DNA of 64,000 nt. Origin: Schistosoma haematobium. Its lineage: Eukaryota; Platyhelminthes; Trematoda; Strigeidida; Schistosomatidae. Shown here one piece after another: positions 25,253-36,259 of the stretch (its first letter is position 1; each line of letters opens with the position of its first letter). The translations under genes and the position numbers were made by a program. The stretch spans positions 32,533,809-32,597,808 of the forward strand of contig NC_067197.1 of NCBI RefSeq assembly GCF_000699445.3. Direction: 5' to 3'. The notes below the pieces were generated by a model that worked only from the letters and a program-made list of their open reading frames with translations, searched no databases and was not told the origin of the DNA.

Positions 25253-25430
25253 TTGGATGGTGGCTAGCAGTGGAATCCAGCTTGACGCAAGTCTCGTCCT
25301 ATTCGGGACTCGTCAGCTGGATGTACCTGCAGCTCAGGGTTGATGTTCACTCTGGGACTCGAACCCAGTAGCTTTCGCTTCAAACGCTATCGCGTTATTC
25401 ACTTAACTACTGAGTCCTGATAGCCACTTG
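25253..25430 (-). mobile_element. Hammerhead-bearing tRNA-derived SINE (Sm-alpha type), left arm
   Basis: Mirror copy of the SINE at 35993-36170, read on the minus strand. It has the tRNA-like B box (GGTTCGAGTCC) and the hammerhead core CTGACGAG, with the 3' core changed from GAAA to GAGA, so self-cleavage is not expected. Confidence 0.85.
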
Positions 25431-25450
25431 CTTGTGCAATGGGGTGAAGT

Positions 25451-25822
25451 TTAATTCACTTGGTATTGTTTTACTTGAATCTTCCCATTGATGTTTAGGA
25501 CTGAACCTGAGCAATCTCTTATTGACATATGTGCATACTGTGAGTATTGCCTCGATATTTCCTTAATTTGCAAGCATTATAATGTGATAACTATAAGTAT
25601 TTGAATTATAGTATGAACTAAGAATCCCAGAAATAACGTAATCGGACCAAGAAGTACTAGATAACCACAAACGAATGTACTGCATTTAGAATTCGAAATC
25701 AAGCATTCAACAAGTACAAAGGAATCATCATTTCATTCAAACACCACATATAAGCAAAGATGGATCAATTTCAGTCCTAAACATCAATATGAAGTCTCAA
25801 GTAAAACAATACCAATTGAACT
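25451..25822. repeat. Repeat with inverted ends beside the SINE, left arm
   Basis: Mirror copy of 35601-35972. The two ends are imperfect inverted copies of each other of about 50 bp. A diverged relative of the middle part lies in the spacer at about 31185-31345. Confidence 0.6.
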
Positions 25823-27554
25823 AATGCTTAAATAGTTTATGTTTGACATCGCTATGTACGATCACAGATATAGCTGATAATAAGTTGCAGCTGAATAAGC
25901 AACACATAAAACAACATAAAACCACAAAGATCTATAAACACAGTCTCAGGCTTATCATTAAACATTGAAAATCAGTGGAATAGAAATATAGTCAACGATT
26001 TATGAAGTAATAGAATTGAAACAAAGATCAATGGCTGGGAACGTGATTCACACACCAGTTACGGAAGTCATAAAGCAAAGTGCAGACGCAGTAGAACCAC
26101 AGAGCTCCATCTCCTGGAAACATAGAAAAACAAAATCTACGGATCCACAAGCAACAAGCAATGACGGTTTAGGACAGCACAAACAAACACACACAACAAA
26201 TAATGAAGTCACAATCCAATTAAAAAGTCATTCAAAAATAATATCCCCCTAATCCATACAACTCGAACATGCAAATGAACGGTGAGTGGTATTCACACAC
26301 AAAGTTGTCCAACATTTCGGAAAGTATAGATGCAAGGACATCCGACTAAACTAGCAGCATGTGAAAGCGAAAAGAAGTGTGGTGAATAACTGACAAATTT
26401 AAGATGGAATTAAATATTTAGTGGTGTGTTCAAACCTACCAGCACAAAATATTACAATTTCATACTGCCTACGTAAAACTCAACATCTTATTTGAGTGCT
26501 GTCAAATTTCTAGAATTATTGTGATTAGTAGCATTTCATGACCTCTTCTCAAATCCATAAAAATCTACAACTGATGACGGTAATTGAAATGCAACAAAAT
26601 GGATAACATCACTCATAACTAAGTTGTGTCGTTCTTAAAAATCATATTCGTCGTCACACATCCTTCTGAGTTTTACCATACATTGTCCGACAGTTGCTTA
26701 GGAAATTGAAATAGACTTATCTAAGAATGTCAAATATTCTAGTAGACTGTAGGCATCCTTCCCGATGGTTGTGAGAAAATAAGCCATAATTTGAGCATTC
26801 TTAACATCTATCCTGGTCATAACACAGATTTCGAAACATCCCATGTAATGTTCGAAAAATTCAGAATTTAAATACATAAACAACTATTCAAAACTACTCA
26901 CCATTGAGGTGCCAATATGATGGTTAGAAGTATTCAAATTATTGTACTAACCAGGAATTTCCAAATTAATGCAATTAACTGTAAGTAGGAAACGATGAGC
27001 ACAAATGAACGTTTTGTATTTGGAAATCGAGATGTACACTGAATCAAATGCAAAGGAGCATTGGTTCGTACAAATACCACAGGTTCACATTACATTATCT
27101 GACACTACTAAACACGGTTTTCCAGACGATTGACGTCTATTCTATCGTCAATGAAATCCATACTGTCACACATCAACTCTTCCGTGTTCCAATAATCACC
27201 CTTACATACTTGTCCTCTTCCATTAAACACTGAGCATTGAGACAAATTTACTTTGATAACATTTGATTAAGAAAACATAAGACAAACCATTCCTCAAGTG
27301 TCATTTCCCATCCTGAGGTGATGAACGAACGACTCATTAGACCGATTGTCGCACAAAAATAGAATCCTCATTCGGAAATCCTGCAAAAATACATTCCGTC
27401 ATTGCATTTATTGTTCACATAAAACAAAATGGTGCACAAGGACCCAACAAAATCAGATGCGAAAAGCACAGTTCAAATTCAAAAAAGTGAAACATTTATC
27501 AAGATAACTACATCAATACATCGATCAGGTCAATCCTGTTCAACACTGCTTCGC

Positions 27555-27929
27555 TTATATCGACTTATCATGAAGATCGTTCAGTGTTGTTGAACAATAG
27601 TTTGTGAAACCACAAACGTTCATCTCCCCTGTTCGAATCACTGACTTGTACACACGTCTCACGATTAAATACAACACAGAGTAGCTCAGTAAGATGTCAC
27701 CCGAAATCAACACACATATTCCAGTAGCATATAGAATGACAGATCGGATTTGCTGGTTATCGATCTGATGAGCAAGAGCTTCATTCACGTCAACTGGTTG
27801 TGAATAATTGTATTTGTAGTGTTCAATGGGATGTAATAAGTGAATGTATTTGATGGATGAACCAAGTGCGTATAGCAAAAAGACAAGCGACAACGTAATT
27901 CTAAATGATGATTTATTATTTCTCAGCAT
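27555..27929 (-). CDS. Candidate small membrane protein, left arm (124 residues)
   Basis: I do not recognise the family. The frame starts MLRNNKSSFRI and has a hydrophobic segment at residues about 11-27, a polar loop with YNYSQPVDVNEALAHQID, a second hydrophobic segment at residues about 63-88, then basic residues (VRRVYK). This fits a protein with two membrane segments, or a signal peptide plus one. The right-arm copy ends earlier because of a one-base G-run difference. It could be one exon of a longer gene. Weak similarity to a second ATG region lies about 960 bp upstream. Confidence 0.45.
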   Translation of the reverse strand: MLRNNKSSFRITLSLVFLLYALGSSIKYIHLLHPIEHYKYNYSQPVDVNEALAHQIDNQQIRSVILYATGICVLISGDILLSYSVLYLIVRRVYKSVIRTGEMNVCGFTNYCSTTLNDLHDKSI

Positions 27930-28849
27930 TTTTGATTATGCGTGTGAAATGTGCCCACAAAAATACAGTGTGATCGAACAAACGTTTGATCTTTCTGAGT
28001 GCACTTGTACTCGGTTAATCATTGATTGTCTGCTCAGTTTACTCTTCATAATTTCATGTTTTCCTACGTACAAGTGCTTTTTGTATTGTTTCAAAAAATG
28101 TTTGTAGTGTAGTATTATTGTAATTAATTGACAATTATTGATCGACGTCGTGAATATTTGTCATTGTTCTGTACATCCGTTTTGTTGAACTAGGACTACA
28201 TTTTCGAAAATCTTGTCTACACATCAGAGCTGAAAACATAAGCGTGATTCTCTGTTCAATACACTTAACAAGACTTCAAGTAGCATTGAGGTTTTACTTG
28301 TATAAACAGCTTGTACCAATTCATTGTTAATATTTAGGCGGATCTGATTGACCAGTCGTTTCATGGTGAAAATACTCGTTGTTGATTTCACTGCTACTCA
28401 TCAGACGACATAACAGTGGCGATTTTTCAGAGTACATCATACCCAATAACCACTTATCACTAAACTACTTCATCTCATTGGATGCTATATCTGAAAATAC
28501 TGCATTTGATCAGAATACACCGGTAATCAACTCGGATGTGCATTCCATATAAAGTCTGATTATGATAACTTCGTGATTAACAATAACAGTACAATCAGTG
28601 GTCTCGTGAATGTAGGTTGTCTCGAACAACTCGTAACAGTTCCGTGTAATCCACCACTTCTAATGGCATTATCTTACAATCAGAGTGAAGAAAACAAATA
28701 ACCAGATATTCATTTATGACAAATTGCTTGCATGGGATTTGATTTATTCTAACACTCTCAGTGGCTAAATTGTGGTCTTGGAGGGATATTTCTCTAAGTC
28801 TATGACTAGATTATTTGTTGGACAGTGTGCATACGAGTTACGAGTTACA

Positions 28850-28975
28850 ATTACCTACTTGAAAATGACGATTTGTTATTTCTAAGCATAATTGTGTTAT
28901 GTGTTTGAAGCGAGTCAATATAAATCGAAATATGATCAAAGAAGTGGAAAGTTTTCCTGAGTACATTTACTTTCC
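28850..28975 (-). other. Diverged second copy of the membrane-protein start, left arm
   Basis: Mirror of 32448-32573. The ATG at 28889-28887 opens with MLRNNKSSF, the same nine residues as the frame starting at 27929, followed by a possible gtaatt donor. The upstream sequence is also recognisably related. Confidence 0.5.
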
Positions 28976-29699
28976 GGTATTTATCGATCCACATGCAGTC
29001 AAATAAGCTAGTACATTCAACATGTTGGAATGAACAAATACATGTAATCTCATACTATCTTTCGATGTAACATGATCAGGGTGTATATTCATTTAGTTTT
29101 CGATGTGTTATTGGTGGACAATACAGCAATTATATCGATTAAGATAATCTGGATTGAGTCGTTCAAATTTATATTATGTTTAGGTAAACTCACACATAAA
29201 AGCTTTCGCAAATACTAGCCGAATATTCTAAACGCTGACTATCAATAAGACTAGTCACTGGTGTAGTCCACACTACTTACATCTACAGTCGTCAATTCTA
29301 GAATGGACCGAATCGTGACATACGTGGCAAGTACTCTCTCACAAGGGTTTATAGTTAATGCGTTCACTCGATCCGAGGATATTTTAAGATATTGGTTATA
29401 CCGTGAGTTAGGTGATGTGAAACATGAACTTCTATGAACTTCTCGTTTCGATTAGTATGCTTTTGTATGTGTGATCAGGTTATATGACAATCGTTACTTG
29501 AACTACATGAAAACTCGTTAATTTGAAATGTTGCTATTTAGTTGACGAAATGTGACCTGTGTAAACATGGTATTACAGAGATAAAACTAGAATAATGCCT
29601 TTCAGCAAATGTGGATCGATGAATAATCGGCTCACCACAATTGGCTTTTTTAGGCGATTCTCCATCAGTTGAGGCATGTTCGAAGTTGTCGCTGACCAG

Positions 29700-30062
29700 G
29701 TGTAGTAGTTTCGAGTCGCAAATGACTATGGTCACCACTGCAGATCGATTATGTGCCAATTACCAGGTTGTATCCCTCCCAAGGATAAATATTATAATGA
29801 CAGTTGTAGATTGTAGTTTGGATATATTCGTTGGTGATGTCGTGGTGTTGAAATAATACCGAGATAGTGCCAAAGTTTACAGGTGAGTCTACCATGCGTA
29901 CGTGAGTAAGCTCAAGGTCACAAAACAATGGAAAAGGTATGTTTTTTTGGTACAATTAAATGAAAAATTACAGTAAAACAATCACTGATGCAGTTGGTTA
30001 CAAGAATAAGTGTTTCCATTACACCAACCGCGCTCTTTTCATAAAAGTAGATCACTACAGTT
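29700..30062 (+). repeat. Diverged direct repeat in the palindrome spacer, copy A
   Basis: It aligns with copy B at 30235-30592 (offset about 530). Shared landmarks include TCGAGTCGC, GACTATG.TCACCACT, GGTGATGTCGTGGT versus GGCGATCTCGTGGT, GTAAAACAATC, and ATTACACCAA.CGCG..CT. Roughly two thirds of positions agree. No protein frame is conserved between copies. Confidence 0.75.
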
Positions 30063-30234
30063 CTCAGGTAATCTAGTTTTGGAACTAATCATAGTTCTAC
30101 CTCTTACTGACAACAACGAGTAGAATTTTTCGAATCCGTATTTCTGCATGACATTTAGTCTTTTCTGATTGGTCGTCATTACTTTCGATTTTTTGATTTT
30201 CTACGTGTTTCAATGTCATAATTTGCTATCATGT

Positions 30235-30592
30235 GTAGTGTGGCATCGAGTCGCGGTTGACTATGATCACCACTACACGAAGACTACATGCAAGTTAACC
30301 GATAAGATCCCCTGTAAGCCAAATATCAGAAGGCAGTTGATGGCTGTAGTCGAAATGCATTAGTTGGCGATCTCGTGGTATCGAAAGAACACCGAGATTG
30401 TGCCAGGTTACAAGTGTGGTTACTGAGCGTAACCGGATTCGTGCAAGGTCACAATCAACGGAAGAATGAATGTATTTTGGTACAGTTAAACAAACATGTA
30501 CGGTAAAACAATCGCTGGTACAACCGGTTATAATAGTAATTGTTTCGATTACACCAATCGCGTTCTGTTGATAAAAGTAGGTCACTACACAT
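30235..30592 (+). repeat. Diverged direct repeat in the palindrome spacer, copy B
   Basis: Second copy of 29700-30062. The pair could be old LTR-like or satellite-like units; neither end carries a diagnostic motif. Confidence 0.75.
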
Positions 30593-31184
30593 GTATATAT
30601 GCCTGTTACACCAGCGTTTGTTCGAGTTATCGAGTCCTTATCAAAACGATTTTCTTCCTTTAGGGTCTTCTATATCGACAATTATTGTTCCTAAGTCATT
30701 CGTTAGTTGCTACTTGGTTGAATTAGGAATAGGTTCCATTTGCGTTAAAATAATTTGCAAACAATGGTGGTCTAGTTTCGAATGACTCATGATTTCAATC
30801 TGTGAAATTCTAAAATTTCCACAAACCCCTTTTGAAAATAATGATTACCAAACCGAGACAAATAGAAATATGTAAAATATACCTGAATGACTGTTTAATT
30901 TCTTGATAACATCAGTCCAGAGTTTCGACTATCTATAATTTTGATACTAAAGAATTGATTCCTTGTGCAAAACCACCAATCAAACCGTTTACCATACATA
31001 TGTAGAAAAGTTTTATTAAATAATCTAGGGTGTCATTACAAATTATTTTTTGAAAAATTGACGACAATATTCTAGACTTAGAAATAAGTTATTATAAAAT
31101 TATTCAAATTAAGATAACCATAATTCTAATTTATAAACCACAAAATTACACTTCTTATTTATTTTGTAGTAAGTATTTGTGATG

Positions 31185-31345
31185 ATTAGGAGTATTTGAA
31201 TTATAGTATAAACTAGAAAACCCAGGAATAAAGCAATTTAATCAAGAAGAGCTATATGAACACGAACAAACATAACGTATTTGGAATTCGGAATCAAGCA
31301 GTCATCAAGTATAAAGGAATCGTTAGTCCAGACAAACACCACAGT
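31185..31345 (+). repeat. Spacer copy of the arm MITE-like repeat core
   Basis: This segment aligns with the left arm at about 25595-25750 (TATTTGAATTATAGTAT, GAATTCG.AATCAAGCA, AGGAATC, CAAACACCAC) with many substitutions. It is an older insertion of the same family. Confidence 0.7.
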
Positions 31346-32447
31346 GTTCTTCATCGCAGGGGTGAAATTCAATTGCTTTTTTTCTAATTTTCCTTGAGAA
31401 AATCGTTTGGATTGGCTTCGACATAGATAATTTTTGTAAAGAAAGACATGAGTTTCGTCTTGAAGATTTGTGTGACGAGTTAGATTGTTTTATCTTTAAA
31501 AAACCTTAATTACTTTCACTGTTTTTCAAAGATGTGAATGTTTGTAGTTCACTTACTCACGTAACAGAAAAGCATTATTTTCCTAACCGGATGCAGATAT
31601 CCGGAATTATATGATTTTCTAAAATACTTGATATGAAATGTTCTATATAATGTGAATTGTAACAACACAAACAAGTATCATATACTTGAAAACTTAATTT
31701 TCATACAAATCAACACAAATCATAAACACCTGTCTAAAATTTAATGAAAATAACATTTAACCGTCATAGAAATTCACATGAAGATGTGGAACGCGTGTCT
31801 ACTCTAGAAGGTACGTTGAATTATGCGTCGAAATAGTATTATCACTGCAATACCATGTTTACACAGGTCACATTTCGTCAACTAAATAGCAACATTTCAA
31901 ATTAACGAGTTTTCATGTAGTTCAAGTAACGATTGTCATATAACCTGATCACACATACAAAAGCATACTAATCGAAACGAGAAGTTCATAGAAGTTCATG
32001 TTTCACATCACCTAACTCACGGTATAACCAATATCTTAAAATATCCTCGGATCGAGTGAACGCATTAACTATAAACCCTTGTGAGAGAGTACTTGCCACG
32101 TATGTCACGATTCGGTCCATTCTAGAATTGACGACTGTAGATGTAAGTAGTGTGGACTACACCAGTGACTAGTCTTATTGATAGTCAGCGTTTAGAATAT
32201 TCGGCTAGTATTTGCGAAAGCTTTTATGTGTGAGTTTACCTAAACATAATATAAATTTGAACGACTCAATCCAGATTATCTTAATCGATATAATTGCTGT
32301 ATTGTCCACCAATAACACATCGAAAACTAAATGAATATACACCCTGATCATGTTACATCGAAAGATAGTATGAGATTACATGTATTTGTTCATTCCAACA
32401 TGTTGAATGTACTAGCTTATTTGACTGCATGTGGATCGATAAATACC

Positions 32448-32573
32448 GGAAAGTAAATGTACTCAGGAAAACTTTCCACTTCTTTGATCATATTTCGATT
32501 TATATTGACTCGCTTCAAACACATAACACAATTATGCTTAGAAATAACAAATCGTCATTTTCAAGTAGGTAAT
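32448..32573 (+). other. Diverged second copy of the membrane-protein start, right arm
   Basis: The ATG at 32534-32536 opens MLRNNKSSFSSR, then a possible donor (gtaatt). The 80 bases before it align with the region before 33494 (GTACTCAGGAAAA versus GCACTCAGAAAG, and so on). The two are old tandem copies of a first-exon region about 960 bp apart. Confidence 0.5.
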
Positions 32574-33493
32574 TGTAACTCGTAACTCGTATGCACACTG
32601 TCCAACAAATAATCTAGTCATAGACTTAGAGAAATATCCCTCCAAGACCACAATTTAGCCACTGAGAGTGTTAGAATAAATCAAATCCCATGCAAGCAAT
32701 TTGTCATAAATGAATATCTGGTTATTTGTTTTCTTCACTCTGATTGTAAGATAATGCCATTAGAAGTGGTGGATTACACGGAACTGTTACGAGTTGTTCG
32801 AGACAACCTACATTCACGAGACCACTGATTGTACTGTTATTGTTAATCACGAAGTTATCATAATCAGACTTTATATGGAATGCACATCCGAGTTGATTAC
32901 CGGTGTATTCTGATCAAATGCAGTATTTTCAGATATAGCATCCAATGAGATGAAGTAGTTTAGTGATAAGTGGTTATTGGGTATGATGTACTCTGAAAAA
33001 TCGCCACTGTTATGTCGTCTGATGAGTAGCAGTGAAATCAACAACGAGTATTTTCACCATGAAACGACTGGTCAATCAGATCCGCCTAAATATTAACAAT
33101 GAATTGGTACAAGCTGTTTATACAAGTAAAACCTCAATGCTACTTGAAGTCTTGTTAAGTGTATTGAACAGAGAATCACGCTTATGTTTTCAGCTCTGAT
33201 GTGTAGACAAGATTTTCGAAAATGTAGTCCTAGTTCAACAAAACGGATGTACAGAACAATGACAAATATTCACGACGTCGATCAATAATTATCAATTAAT
33301 TACAATAATAATACACTACAAACATTTTTTGAAACAATACAAAAAGCACTTGTACGTAGGAAAACATGAAATTATGAAGAGTAAACTGAGCAGACAATCA
33401 ATGATTAACCGAGTACAAGTGCACTCAGAAAGATCAAACGTTTGTTCGATCACACTGTATTTTTGTGGGCACATTTCACACGCATAATCAAAA

Positions 33494-33802
33494 ATGCTGA
33501 GAAATAATAAATCATCATTTAGAATTACGTTGTCGCTTGTCTTTTTGCTATACGCACTTGGTTCATCCATCAAATACATTCACTTATTACATCCCATTGA
33601 ACACTACAAATACAATTATTCACAACCAGTTGACGTGAATGAAGCTCTTGCTCATCAGATCGATAACCAGCAAATCCGATCTGTCATTCTATATGCTACT
33701 GGAATATGTGTGTTGATTTCGGGTGACATCTTACTGAGCTACTCTGTGTTGTATTTAATCGTGAGACGTGTGTACAAGTCAGTGATTCGAACAGGGAGAT
33801 GA
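33494..33802 (+). CDS. Candidate small membrane protein, right arm (102 residues)
   Basis: Mirror copy of 27555-27929, identical up to RTG. Then the run of three Gs at about 33795-33797 (four in the left arm) changes the frame and ends the protein at once. Either allele or both may be correct. Confidence 0.45.
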   Translation: MLRNNKSSFRITLSLVFLLYALGSSIKYIHLLHPIEHYKYNYSQPVDVNEALAHQIDNQQIRSVILYATGICVLISGDILLSYSVLYLIVRRVYKSVIRTGR

Positions 33803-35600
33803 ACGTTTGTGGTTTCACAAACTATTGTTCAACAACACTGAACGATCTTCATGATAAGTCGATATAAGCGAAGCAGTGTTGAACAGGATTGACCTGATCG
33901 ATGTATTGATGTAGTTATCTTGATAAATGTTTCACTTTTTTGAATTTGAACTGTGCTTTTCGCATCTGATTTTGTTGGGTCCTTGTGCACCATTTTGTTT
34001 TATGTGAACAATAAATGCAATGACGGAATGTATTTTTTGCAGGATTTCCGAATGAGGATTCTATTTTTGTGCGACAATCGGTCTAATGAGTCGTTCGTTC
34101 ATCACCTCAGGATGGGAAATGACACTTGAGGAATGGTTTGTCTTATGTTTTCTTAATCAAATGTTATCAAAGTAAATTTGTCTCAATGCTCAGTGTTTAA
34201 TGGAAGAGGACAAGTATGTAAGGGTGATTATTGGAACACGGAAGAGTTGATGTGTGACAGTATGGATTTCATTGACGATAGAATAGACGTCAATCGTCTG
34301 GAAAACCGTGTTTAGTAGTGTCAGATAATGTAATGTGAACCTGTGGTATTTGTACGAACCAATGCTCCTTTGCATTTGATTCAGTGTACATCTCGATTTC
34401 CAAATACAAAACGTTCATTTGTGCTCATCGTTTCCTACTTACAGTTAATTGCATTAATTTGGAAATTCCTGGTTAGTACAATAATTTGAATACTTCTAAC
34501 CATCATATTGGCACCTCAATGGTGAGTAGTTTTGAATAGTTGTTTATGTATTTAAATTCTGAATTTTTCGAACATTACATGGGATGTTTCGAAATCTGTG
34601 TTATGACCAGGATAGATGTTAAGAATGCTCAAATTATGGCTTATTTTCTCACAACCATCGGGAAGGATGCCTACAGTCTACTAGAATATTTGACATTCTT
34701 AGATAAGTCTATTTCAATTTCCTAAGCAACTGTCGGACAATGTATGGTAAAACTCAGAAGGATGTGTGACGACGAATATGATTTTTAAGAACGACACAAC
34801 TTAGTTATGAGTGATGTTATCCATTTTGTTGCATTTCAATTACCGTCATCAGTTGTAGATTTTTATGGATTTGAGAAGAGGTCATGAAATGCTACTAATC
34901 ACAATAATTCTAGAAATTTGACAGCACTCAAATAAGATGTTGAGTTTTACGTAGGCAGTATGAAATTGTAATATTTTGTGCTGGTAGGTTTGAACACACC
35001 ACTAAATATTTAATTCCATCTTAAATTTGTCAGTTATTCACCACACTTCTTTTCGCTTTCACATGCTGCTAGTTTAGTCGGATGTCCTTGCATCTATACT
35101 TTCCGAAATGTTGGACAACTTTGTGTGTGAATACCACTCACCGTTCATTTGCATGTTCGAGTTGTATGGATTAGGGGGATATTATTTTTGAATGACTTTT
35201 TAATTGGATTGTGACTTCATTATTTGTTGTGTGTGTTTGTTTGTGCTGTCCTAAACCGTCATTGCTTGTTGCTTGTGGATCCATAGATTTTGTTTTTCTA
35301 TGTTTCCAGGAGATGGAGCTCTGTGGTTCTACTGCGTCTGCACTTTGCTTTATGACTTCCGTAACTGGTGTGTGAATCACGTTCCCAGCCATTGATCTTT
35401 GTTTCAATTCTATTACTTCATAAATCGTTGACTATATTTCTATTCCACTGATTTTCAATGTTTAATGATAAGCCTGAGACTGTGTTTATAGATCTTTGTG
35501 GTTTTATGTTGTTTTATGTGTTGCTTATTCAGCTGCAACTTATTATCAGCTATATCTGTGATCGTACATAGCGATGTCAAACATAAACTATTTAAGCATT

Positions 35601-35972
35601 AGTTCAATTGGTATTGTTTTACTTGAGACTTCATATTGATGTTTAGGACTGAAATTGATCCATCTTTGCTTATATGTGGTGTTTGAATGAAATGATGATT
35701 CCTTTGTACTTGTTGAATGCTTGATTTCGAATTCTAAATGCAGTACATTCGTTTGTGGTTATCTAGTACTTCTTGGTCCGATTACGTTATTTCTGGGATT
35801 CTTAGTTCATACTATAATTCAAATACTTATAGTTATCACATTATAATGCTTGCAAATTAAGGCAATATCGAGGCAATACTCACAGTATGCACATATGTCA
35901 ATAAGAGATTGCTCAGGTTCAGTCCTAAACATCAATGGGAAGATTCAAGTAAAACAATATCAAGTGAATTAA
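35601..35972. repeat. MITE-like repeat with about 50 bp inverted ends, right arm
   Basis: The left end (about 35605-35655, with ATTGTTTTACTTGA...GATGTTTAGGACTGAA) returns in reverse complement at about 35918-35970. There is no coding frame inside. The size and inverted ends suggest a non-autonomous DNA element or a foldback sequence. No target-site duplication was resolved. Confidence 0.6.
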
Positions 35973-35992
35973 ACTTCACCCCATTGCACAAG

Positions 35993-36170
35993 CAAGTGGC
36001 TATCAGGACTCAGTAGTTAAGTGGATAACGCGATAGCGTTTGAAGCGAAAGCTACTGGGTTCGAGTCCCAGAGTGAACATCAACCCTGAGCTGCAGGTAC
36101 ATCCAGCTGACGAGTCCCGAATAGGACGAGACTTGCGTCAAACTGGATTCCACTGCTAGCCACCATCCAG
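35993..36170 (+). mobile_element. Hammerhead-bearing tRNA-derived SINE (Sm-alpha type), right arm
   Basis: A tRNA-like head (CTCAGTAGTTAAGTGG, then GGTTCGAGTCCCAG at about 36058-36071) is followed by a hammerhead module at about 36101-36155. The module has ATCCAG pairing with CTGGAT, CTGACGAG at 36107-36114, GTCC/GGAC stem II, and a GTC cleavage triplet. The 3' core reads GAGA (36128-36131) instead of GAAA, which predicts an inactive ribozyme. Confidence 0.88.
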
Positions 36171-36259
36171 CATTGTTCATATTTAAATATTATTTTGCTG
36201 ATCTTTCTTGTGTTCCATATTGCTATTTTCAAGTCGAAAATGAATTAGTCCTGTCAACT

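Larger units (their letters stand above)
20469..29573 (+). repeat. Left arm of a giant palindrome
   Basis: The reverse complement of this arm recurs at 31850-43353. Paired positions sum to about 63822 at the outer end and 61423 at the inner end; the step is one 2,397 bp indel. Arms are nearly identical, with scattered substitutions that are denser near the outer end (for example around 20865-20890). Stretches not listed separately (20682-21620, 23860-25250, 25823-27550, 28110-28880, 28890-29573) show no recognisable gene. Confidence 0.97.
29574..31849. other. Palindrome spacer
   Basis: The 2.3 kb unique centre separates the near-identical arms. Weak similarity between the two edges continues a short way inside (for example around 29575-29605 versus 31818-31848). 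The spacer holds a diverged direct repeat and a diverged copy of an arm repeat, each listed separately. Confidence 0.85.

Noticed and set aside
27844..28107. 87-residue frame opposite the membrane-protein frame
   Set aside because: It overlaps the other strand's better candidate, is Cys/Leu rich from AT-rich sequence, and has no recognised motif.
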